This document shows, in pieces, positions 1 to 5,934 of a stretch of 7,831 nucleotides of DNA. Under the pieces are notes generated by a model that saw nothing but the letters and a program-made list of their open reading frames with translations, ran no database searches and was not told where the DNA came from. Location: positions 1-7,831 of the forward strand of contig JAFLSH010000141.1 of assembly GCA_022511055.1 (NCBI GenBank), written 5' to 3'. Within the stretch, counting starts at the first letter, position 1; every line of letters begins with the position of its first letter. The position numbers and the translations under genes are program-made. Source of the stretch: Prevotella sp. Lineage in GTDB: Bacteria > Bacteroidota > Bacteroidia > Bacteroidales > Bacteroidaceae.

Positions 1-1439
1 CATATAGCAAAGATTTGGAGAAACAGGCAAAGAAGGGTGATGCACAGGCGCAGTGTGAGATTGGCCAATGTTACTTGTATGCGTATGGCATCGCAGCCGA
101 TGCGAAAAAAGCAAAGAAATGGTTAGAAAGTGCAGCCAAACAAGGCCATGCGGAAGCCATGTATCATCTTGCCATGGCAGCCAAAAATGAAAACGATAGC
201 CTATGGACTGTTCAGTTGGCGAAAGCAGCCATAGCAGGCTCAGCAAAAGCTCAGTATTTGCTGTACCAGAATGTCGGTGATAGGGAGTGGCTTCAAAAAG
301 CAGCCGATCAAGGGCAGCCTGATGCCCTATACGAATTGGCTCAACAAACAAATAACCGAACAGAAAAACTAAAGCTTTTGGAAAAAGCTGTCGCGCAAGG
401 CAATTCGATGGCGCAGAACGAGATTGATATGCTGCACCAGCAAATTGAGAAAGAAGAGGAGGAGAGAAAAGAAAAAGAGCTGCTTGCAAAAATGGAAGAG
501 GAAAAGAAACGCGCAGAGCGCGCCGCACAATTAGCCATGGAAAAACAGGAAGAACAGGATGTCAAAGAAGGCCGTCGCCTCCCGTCGTTGACTTACCTTA
601 GAAAGCACACCATATTCTTGTCCTATGATAATGAACTTGGCGACCCTAAAGATGAAAGTTTTAAACTCTTCCAAGAACTTAGCAACGCTGATTTCAACGA
701 AATGATGGGGGTGAACAAGATGGATGAATTGGATTTGCTCAAATACAAGAAGTCTGAGAGATACAAGCAAGACCAGATAAGATTCGAGAACAAAGTTAAT
801 CAGCTTTTCTCATACGTTGTCAATCTGAAGTACAACAAATATCCCAAAGTCGATACGGAATTTAGCACTAAAGGTCTTACTATCAAAACTCATGAAAGCA
901 TCGAGCTTCCGCTTAGGCAAACAGATTATGGCCATATCGGCTTTAGTAACGGTTTTTATTTTCCTGTACAACCCAACGTTATCAGTTTTGAAAAGGGTAG
1001 GCGGAAGATTTTCTTTCCCTGTGCAGATTTAGACCTCATTTACAAGATGAAAGAAAATGTCCAGTCTATGGCGTTAGTGATTATGTGTAAGCCGGGAATT
1101 GTAGAGTCTCCGTTCTATTACTTTGCTAATCCTGTTGCCATGTATATCATTGACAAAAGAAATGGGGAAGTATTGCTTGACCTCAGAAAGTACATTAGAG
1201 GCATCAACTCTGATGCAGAAAAGAAGAAAGAGGTAGCTGCACTACGTGCAGACTTTAAAGAGCATACAGCACAAAGGAATAAACAAAAAGGAACGTACCA
1301 CCAAACGCCCAAAGAGGAAAGATGTATTTTCTGCTGGGGAGTTGGCTATTTCAAAACAAAAGAGAATGGCGTTTTGACAGATGTAAACCGATGCTTTAAT
1401 TGCTATGGCCGAGGCTATACTTTGGAACACTATTATTAA
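1..1439 (+). CDS. Sel1-repeat protein with coiled coil and C-terminal DnaJ-like zinc knuckles (5' partial)
   Basis: The reading frame is open to the left edge (Tyr-Ser-Lys-Asp precede a TTG at 15), and those residues continue a Sel1 helix, so I read the gene as truncated by the window rather than starting at TTG 15. Numbering from that TTG, residues 1-135 form Sel1/TPR-like repeats with motifs such as KKGDAQAQCEIGQCY, KQGHAEAMYHLA and DQGQPDALYELA, a fold used as a protein-interaction scaffold. Residues 142-185 are an almost pure Glu/Lys/Arg/Ala stretch, predicted to be a coiled coil. Residues 190-430 form a globular region I do not recognise. The C-terminus has two CxxCxGxG motifs (CIFCWGVG at 437-444, CFNCYGRG at 460-467), matching the DnaJ zinc-knuckle pattern and enough for one four-cysteine zinc site. 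I see no transmembrane segment, and the true N-terminus is not visible. Base composition is AT-richer than the genes to the right. The function is unknown; an adaptor or chaperone-like role is only a guess. The stop is TAA. Confidence 0.85.
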   Translation, partial: YSKDLEKQAKKGDAQAQCEIGQCYLYAYGIAADAKKAKKWLESAAKQGHAEAMYHLAMAAKNENDSLWTVQLAKAAIAGSAKAQYLLYQNVGDREWLQKAADQGQPDALYELAQQTNNRTEKLKLLEKAVAQGNSMAQNEIDMLHQQIEKEEEERKEKELLAKMEEEKKRAERAAQLAMEKQEEQDVKEGRRLPSLTYLRKHTIFLSYDNELGDPKDESFKLFQELSNADFNEMMGVNKMDELDLLKYKKSERYKQDQIRFENKVNQLFSYVVNLKYNKYPKVDTEFSTKGLTIKTHESIELPLRQTDYGHIGFSNGFYFPVQPNVISFEKGRRKIFFPCADLDLIYKMKENVQSMALVIMCKPGIVESPFYYFANPVAMYIIDKRNGEVLLDLRKYIRGINSDAEKKKEVAALRADFKEHTAQRNKQKGTYHQTPKEERCIFCWGVGYFKTKENGVLTDVNRCFNCYGRGYTLEHYY

Positions 1440-1517
1440 GACACTGCCCTCTTCTGGCTCTTCACTCTTGCACAGATGTGACTTGTATTTTTGGTCGGTG
1501 TACGCGTGAGTTTGCTG

Positions 1518-1560
1518 AAAAAGCCCCCGACCAGGTTGATTGTCGGTCGGGGGCTTTTTT
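1518..1560. terminator. Strong bidirectional intrinsic terminator between convergent genes
   Basis: The arms at 1518-1532 (AAAAAGCCCCCGACC) and 1545-1560 (GGTCGGGGGCTTTTTT) pair perfectly over 15 bp around a 12-nt loop. The stem is GC-rich and ends in a T run on the + strand. The A run on the left arm gives a T run on the - strand as well. It lies 78 bp after the Sel1-protein stop and 10 bp after the GH27 stop on the other strand, so it can end both transcripts. Confidence 0.93.
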
Positions 1561-1569
1561 AGGTAAGAC

Positions 1570-4071
1570 TTATTTCTTTATGTGTACTTTCTTGCCGTTC
1601 TGAATGTAGAAGCCGGGCGATGGGGTCTTGTGGGCGCGACCCTGCAAATCGTAGTATGGGGCGGCGGGGGTGTTGGCAGGCTCGGCCGTCTGGCTCTGAC
1701 TGATGTCGTGAATGGCATCGGCCACGTTGTCGCCCAGGCGGAACAGCTTCACGCCGTGGCTGGGTACGCTGGTGCTGATAGTGCCCGTGGCAGTGCCGAG
1801 ACTTTCCTGTGCCCAGATGTCGTAGACCGGCACGGCCTCGTTGGCGGCATAGCCGAACTGCGTCAGGTCAACGTCGTAGCTCTCCGTTCTCGTGACATAG
1901 AACAGGAACTCCATGGTAGTGCCTGTCGCCGACTTGTTGTCGGTGTCGCAGCTGGAGTCATAGCCGCAGAGCGCACGGAAGGTCTTGTAGTTGTGGCCGG
2001 CGGGCAGGTCGTAGATGAGGGTGCAGGCGGCGTTCATGCCGAGCCCCGTGGTGTATGCCTGGCCGTCGACGGTGAGTGTGCCGCCCTCCACGTTCTTGTT
2101 GATGTTGAGCGAGCCCCACTCCGAGGTGTAAGACGTGTGTGAAAGGGTGGTCAGCGAGGTCTCGTTGCCCTCTGCGTCTATCAGCACGGGGTCTATCAGG
2201 TCGGCGCGGTCGTATGAGAAGCCGTCGCCGTAGTTGCTGACAACAATCTTCAGCTGGTCGGCGCCGCTGATGTCGGCCTCCATCGTCTTGGCCTTCGTGC
2301 CGCTGCGCGAGATGAGGCCCGAGCGCACGGCATAGTCGTCTTGCTCGTTGGTCAGCGGATTCTGGTCGAACACCATGAAGCGGATAGAGGTGGTGGCACC
2401 CGTCTGGCCGATGCCCGAGTCGTCGGCAGCGGCCATCGCCTTGAAGCGCACCACATCCATGTCGTCAGGAATCTGGAAGAATATGGCGGCGTTGGCATCG
2501 GCCGAGAAGCCGCGGTCGTAGCTGGTGCCCATGACCTTCATCTTGCCGCCGCTCTCCACGTTCTTGTTCTCGTTGACACGGTTGAAGTAGGAGTTGGTGT
2601 AGGTGCGTGTCTTGTATGTGCCGGTCAGCTCGACCTCCGAGCCGTCGCGCAGCACGAGTGTCGGGTTAATCCAGTCGCCGTGGTCGTAGTTGTAGTTGTC
2701 GCCGCCGTCGTCAATGACCAGCACCAGTGTCTTGCTGCCTTCCGGCCACTCAATGTCCACGTCGGCGCAGTGTCCGTCGGTCGTGTAGGTGATGGTCTCC
2801 GACTTGTAGAGTGCCTTGTTGCCCACCACCCACCGGGTGTTGTCGCGCTGGAACAGGGCCAGATAGCGGTTGCCCGTGGCGGGGTCGACTGAGGTCCAGA
2901 CCACGCGCCCCCGGTCCTCGTCGTTCATGACCTGGTGGGCATCCTGTCCGTACTTGTGCATCTGGTGGTACTCCTCGTTGTTCAGGAGCGAGAGCGTGAA
3001 GGCATCGTTGCGGGTCATCTCGCCGCCGAAGAACAGCGGCGAGTGGCAGATGCCCCAGAGTGTCATCATGGTGTACTGCTCGTTCTCGGTCAGGTTGGTC
3101 CAGCGGCCGCCCTGGGCGGAGGTGTAGCCCGTGTCGCCAATGGTCATGGCTATCTGGCCCAGCGGCAGCATGTCGCAGTCGGCATAGTTACCGGGGCGGG
3201 CGTACTGGCTCCACTCGTGTGCCTCGTTGAACACGGCATCCACGGCGCTCCAGTTGTCCCAGAGGTCATCCATCATGCGCCACATGTTGGCATTGTCCAG
3301 ACATTCCTGCGCATAGGTGTACTGGGTCTTGCCGGGGCTCAGCGAGAGTACAATGGGGCGGCCTGTCTGGTCGATAGCCTTGCGAATCATGTGAATCTCG
3401 TCGGTGTAGAAAGGTCGCGATAAGTCGTCTATCTTGATGAAGTCCACGCCCCATTCGGCATACAGGTCCATGATGCTGTTGTAGTAGAGCTGGCCGTACT
3501 CGTTGTTGCGCACGGTCAGGTTGTCTTTCAGCCATGTGCAGGCCGAGGTGGTGCCGCTGTAGACCTGTGTCCACGGCGTACTCTCGCTGCCCTTCAGCTT
3601 GTAGCTGCCGGAGCCGGCCACCGATTTGGGCACGCCGCGCATGATGTGAATGCCGAACTTCAGCCCCATGGCGTGCAGCTTCTCGCCGATGGCCTTGAAA
3701 CCCTCGTTCCGGCCGTCGACCATGCACGAAGGGAAGCGGGTGGGGGAGGGCAGGTAGCGGCCGTACTCGTCAAGCACATAGTCCTGGTCGCCCCGCTGGT
3801 TGTAGTTGCCGCCGCCCAATGAGGGGTGGTTGCAATACCAGCGTATGTCAATCACCACGTACTCCCAGCCGTGCCTTACCAGGTCGTTGTCCACCAGATA
3901 CTGGGCGTTCTGCATGACTTCCTTCTCGGTCACTGATGAGTAATAGCAGTCCCATGAGTTCCACCCCATAGGCGGTGTCTGCGCCCATGTGCGGAACGTG
4001 GCCATGTCTTCCTGTGCCTGCACACCGGCGGCCAGCGCCATGGTCAGGATTGATAAAATGAGTTTTTTCAT
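1570..4071 (-). CDS. Secreted GH27-family glycosidase (alpha-galactosidase-like) with NPCBM-like modules
   Basis: Predicted exported exo-glycosidase that removes alpha-galactosyl (or possibly beta-L-arabinopyranosyl) groups from plant glycans. The start gives a classic signal peptide, with cleavage expected after VQA (residue 19). The (beta/alpha)8 catalytic domain spans about 30-385: PPMGWNSWD at 33-41, the nucleophile motif FIKIDD at 211-216 (candidate D215), the acid/base motif WRMMDDLWDNW at 264-274 (candidate D269 by the R+4 rule), DML at 300-302, and LTENEQYTMMTLWGICHSPL at 327-346. Two NPCBM-like cassettes follow (about 403-724), with repeated 'GD..YD..D.I.P.L' and 'NKNVEGG..' signatures. 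A segment typical of the GH27 C-terminal beta-sandwich comes after them (about 730-778: VYDIWAQESLG, VPSHGVKLFRL), then a linker and a short Prevotella-style tail (806-833). The 833 aa far exceed a bare GH27 of roughly 400-450 aa because of the cassettes. It is probably co-transcribed with the upstream GH43 gene, 77 bp away. The family call is firm; the exact substrate is not, because several canonical pocket residues differ. Confidence 0.9.
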   Translation of the reverse strand: MKKLILSILTMALAAGVQAQEDMATFRTWAQTPPMGWNSWDCYYSSVTEKEVMQNAQYLVDNDLVRHGWEYVVIDIRWYCNHPSLGGGNYNQRGDQDYVLDEYGRYLPSPTRFPSCMVDGRNEGFKAIGEKLHAMGLKFGIHIMRGVPKSVAGSGSYKLKGSESTPWTQVYSGTTSACTWLKDNLTVRNNEYGQLYYNSIMDLYAEWGVDFIKIDDLSRPFYTDEIHMIRKAIDQTGRPIVLSLSPGKTQYTYAQECLDNANMWRMMDDLWDNWSAVDAVFNEAHEWSQYARPGNYADCDMLPLGQIAMTIGDTGYTSAQGGRWTNLTENEQYTMMTLWGICHSPLFFGGEMTRNDAFTLSLLNNEEYHQMHKYGQDAHQVMNDEDRGRVVWTSVDPATGNRYLALFQRDNTRWVVGNKALYKSETITYTTDGHCADVDIEWPEGSKTLVLVIDDGGDNYNYDHGDWINPTLVLRDGSEVELTGTYKTRTYTNSYFNRVNENKNVESGGKMKVMGTSYDRGFSADANAAIFFQIPDDMDVVRFKAMAAADDSGIGQTGATTSIRFMVFDQNPLTNEQDDYAVRSGLISRSGTKAKTMEADISGADQLKIVVSNYGDGFSYDRADLIDPVLIDAEGNETSLTTLSHTSYTSEWGSLNINKNVEGGTLTVDGQAYTTGLGMNAACTLIYDLPAGHNYKTFRALCGYDSSCDTDNKSATGTTMEFLFYVTRTESYDVDLTQFGYAANEAVPVYDIWAQESLGTATGTISTSVPSHGVKLFRLGDNVADAIHDISQSQTAEPANTPAAPYYDLQGRAHKTPSPGFYIQNGKKVHIKK
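1900..2865 (-). repeat. Internal duplication of an NPCBM-like module within the GH27 protein
   Basis: Two successive units of about 160 residues share the same order of motifs. Unit A (residues 403-565, bases 2377-2865) has YLALFQRD, KTLVLVIDDGGDNYNYDHGDW, INPTLVLRDGSEVELT, NENKNVESGGKM and VVRFKAMAAADDSG. Unit B (566-724, bases 1900-2376) has FMVFDQNP, QLKIVVSNYGDGFSYDRADL, IDPVLIDAEGNETSLT, NINKNVEGGTL and YKTFRALCGYDSSC. The match is clear by eye at protein level but diverged, so the duplication is old. NPCBM modules are carbohydrate-binding beta-sandwiches found on galactose- and fucose-active enzymes. Confidence 0.7.
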
Positions 4072-4122
4072 AGTTCTTGGTTTGTTGTTTTAAGTTAAGT
4101 GTTCTGTTCGTCAACTGTGGGG

Positions 4123-4138
4123 TGGGGCTAACGCCCCA
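4123..4138 (-). other. Small GC hairpin between the GH43 and GH27 genes
   Basis: TGGGGC and GCCCCA form a perfect 6-bp stem around the tetraloop TAAC (as read on the + strand). It lies 11 bp past the GH43 stop and about 50 bp before the GH27 start. No T run follows on the - strand, so a full terminator is unlikely. It could protect the upstream message from 3' decay or tune the GH43:GH27 ratio; that role is inference. Confidence 0.4.
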
Positions 4139-4148
4139 TGCGGGTGGG

Positions 4149-5852
4149 TCATTTGGCCTTCAGCTTCTGGCCTTGGCTGATGTAGATGCCGCGGGCGGGC
4201 GGCGTGTTCAGCTTCTGGCCGTTGAGGTTGTAGATGTTGTCCGTGGCCTTTTGCCGCTCCTTCGCGCCTTGCCCCTGCGCCTTGATGCCGGTGGCATCAG
4301 TGTCGGGCTGGGCGGCGGCGAACTGCCAGGCATCGAACTTCACATTGTCGGCCTCGGTGAATACAAAGAAGATGTTCTGTGTGCCGGAGAACTCGTCTGC
4401 GGCTATCTCGACCGTGTGGTCGGCCTGCTCGGCAGACGAGAAGGTAACGGTGGCTGCGGCTGCGGCGTTGAGCTTGCCCACCCGCACTTCCAGCGTGCCG
4501 CTGCCGCTGGCCCTGAGCGTGAACGAAGCGGCGCCGTTGCTGCCGAAGTCGGCGTTCCGCACCATAGTCCATGAGCCCGCCTTCATCTGCACCTGCAGAT
4601 TGACCGAAGCATCATTGCCCAGGTTGCTGCACGTGGCCTTGGAGGCGTTCTTGAAGTCTTCGTAGCTGACACCGCCCGCCGTGGCCATGGTTTCCGCCTG
4701 CTGCCAGTCGTAGGGATTCATGTTGTCCGTTGCGGCCGGCCCCTGGTTGGTCATCTTGGCCGTGCTGATGCGCTGTGTCTCTTCGTTGACCGTCACTTGG
4801 TCTACGCCAATGCTGCGGAAGCCTGAAGCGCCGGTCTTCATCTTCTGCTCCAGTACCATGCTGTGGTAGAACAGGTAGTAGTTGTCGCGGAACTTCTGGA
4901 GATGGGTGTGGTTGTTGCCATAGCCAAACCCAAACGTGCCGGGGTTGGCCAGGTATTCGCCGCGATACTCCCACGAGTCGGGGTCGAGCGGCGTGTCAGT
5001 GACCATGTAGCACATGCTGCAGGCCGAAGGCGCCTTGGCAGAGCCGCGCTTGGCATAGCTCGACCAGTCGTTGCGGTCAGACCATGAGGTGTTGTAGGTG
5101 TAGACAATGCGCCCGCCGATAATGTTCAGCTCGCTGGCCTCAAACAAGTAGGGAGCGGGCAGGTTGACAGCCGCACCGTCTAATGCGGTCATGCTGGGCT
5201 TGAGCTTGGCAATGCGTGAGTTGCCGGGCATGAGCTTCGTTCCCTGTGCGTTAGGGTCGCCGCCGCCGAAGGCCAGCCACGCCGTACCCTCATCATCGAT
5301 GGCTACGCCGGGGTCGAAAATCCAGTTGCAGGGCTTTACGCCGGGCGTGTCGCCGTCAATGAGCGGCTTGCTGAGCGGAGACTGCCACGGGCCGGTCGGG
5401 CTGCTGGCTTTCAGCACGCCCACGCTGCCGCCGCTGTTGGCAAAGTAGAGGAAAAACTCCGGCTCGCCGTTGGCGTTCTCGCGCCAAGTGACCGATGGTG
5501 CCCACGAAGCGGCGAAGCGCCAGCCCCAGGCGTTGCAGATTTTGGCCACATCAATGGTGCCGTGGAAAGTCCAGTTGACCATGTCGGCTGTAGAGAAAAT
5601 CACGAGTGACTTGATGGCACCGTAGTTGTTCTCGCCGGCGCGGTTGTTGGCCAGGAACTGCTGGTGGTCGTTGGTGCCGTAGACATAGAGGCGGCCGTTG
5701 TACTCCATGGCGGTTGGGTCGGCGCAGAACACGCAGGGGCTGATGGGATTGCTGTAGCTGGATGCCTTGTAGGTGTTTGCCAGGTCGGCAGCTCTCGTTC
5801 CCAGAACGAGAGTGCCGAACAATACTGCAAAAAGTTTGAGTCTTAGGGTCAT
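4149..5852 (-). CDS. Secreted GH43-family glycosidase with C-terminal CBM6
   Basis: Predicted exported exo-acting hemicellulase of the arabinofuranosidase / beta-xylosidase type. The N-terminus is a signal peptide (basic start, hydrophobic core at about 6-18, cleavage near TRA-A at 21-22). The five-bladed propeller runs from about 32 to 375. The GH43 triad is visible: general base D45 in CADPTAMEYNGRLYVYGTND, pKa-modulating D180 in NWIFDPGVAIDDEG, and catalytic acid E238 in LFEASEL. RFAASWAPSV (112-120) and NNHTHLQKF...YYLFYHS (313-331) are further family blocks, the latter carrying the conserved central histidine. Residues about 380-512 form a CBM6-like beta-sandwich (GSWTMVRNADFG, FTLRASGSGTLEVRVG, FFVFTEADNVKFDAWQF). 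A low-complexity linker and the tail IYNLNGQKL...GIYISQGQKLKAK (540-567) follow. The start at 5852 gives the signal peptide and lies 82 bp from typA on the same strand. I saw no TAnnTTTG box in that gap. The GH43 subfamily, and hence arabinose versus xylose specificity, cannot be fixed by eye. Confidence 0.9.
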   Translation of the reverse strand: MTLRLKLFAVLFGTLVLGTRAADLANTYKASSYSNPISPCVFCADPTAMEYNGRLYVYGTNDHQQFLANNRAGENNYGAIKSLVIFSTADMVNWTFHGTIDVAKICNAWGWRFAASWAPSVTWRENANGEPEFFLYFANSGGSVGVLKASSPTGPWQSPLSKPLIDGDTPGVKPCNWIFDPGVAIDDEGTAWLAFGGGDPNAQGTKLMPGNSRIAKLKPSMTALDGAAVNLPAPYLFEASELNIIGGRIVYTYNTSWSDRNDWSSYAKRGSAKAPSACSMCYMVTDTPLDPDSWEYRGEYLANPGTFGFGYGNNHTHLQKFRDNYYLFYHSMVLEQKMKTGASGFRSIGVDQVTVNEETQRISTAKMTNQGPAATDNMNPYDWQQAETMATAGGVSYEDFKNASKATCSNLGNDASVNLQVQMKAGSWTMVRNADFGSNGAASFTLRASGSGTLEVRVGKLNAAAAATVTFSSAEQADHTVEIAADEFSGTQNIFFVFTEADNVKFDAWQFAAAQPDTDATGIKAQGQGAKERQKATDNIYNLNGQKLNTPPARGIYISQGQKLKAK

Positions 5853-5908
5853 AGAAATTGGTGTTGATAAACGGTTTGGTAATCTGCGGAACGGTCAGGT
5901 GCTTCCGT

Positions 5909-5929
5909 GCCGCGGCGAATGGCTGCGGC
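5909..5929 (-). terminator. Possible weak terminator hairpin after typA
   Basis: GCCGCGGC (5909-5916) and GCTGCGGC (5922-5929) can pair with one mismatch around a 5-nt loop, immediately downstream of the typA stop. No T run follows on the - strand. It may reduce rather than stop read-through into the GH43 gene. Confidence 0.25.
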
Positions 5930-5934
5930 CTGTG

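Noticed and set aside
15..17. TTG at 15 as the true start of the Sel1 protein
   Set aside because: The frame stays open to the left edge, and the preceding residues continue the Sel1 repeat helix, so the gene is more likely cut by the window edge.
341..770. - strand open frames opposite the Sel1 gene
   Set aside because: These Ser/Phe-rich translations arise from the antisense of Glu/Lys-rich coiled-coil codons and have no independent support.
1440..1517. Possible small gene or RNA between the Sel1 stop and the terminator
   Set aside because: The 78 bp show no start with a ribosome site, no tRNA-like fold by eye and no promoter element. I read it as the Sel1 gene's 3' untranslated region.
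2341..2892. + strand open frames opposite the GH27 gene (also 1582-2142 and 2935-3423)
   Set aside because: All are antisense to the GH27 coding sequence and compositionally biased, with no signal or domain pattern. The GH27 frame explains the region fully.
4072..4120. A TTGAC ... TAACTT promoter-like pair on the - strand ahead of the GH27 gene
   Set aside because: The spacing (about 14-16 bp) and the -7 sequence do not fit the Bacteroidetes consensus, and the short gap fits co-transcription with the GH43 gene.
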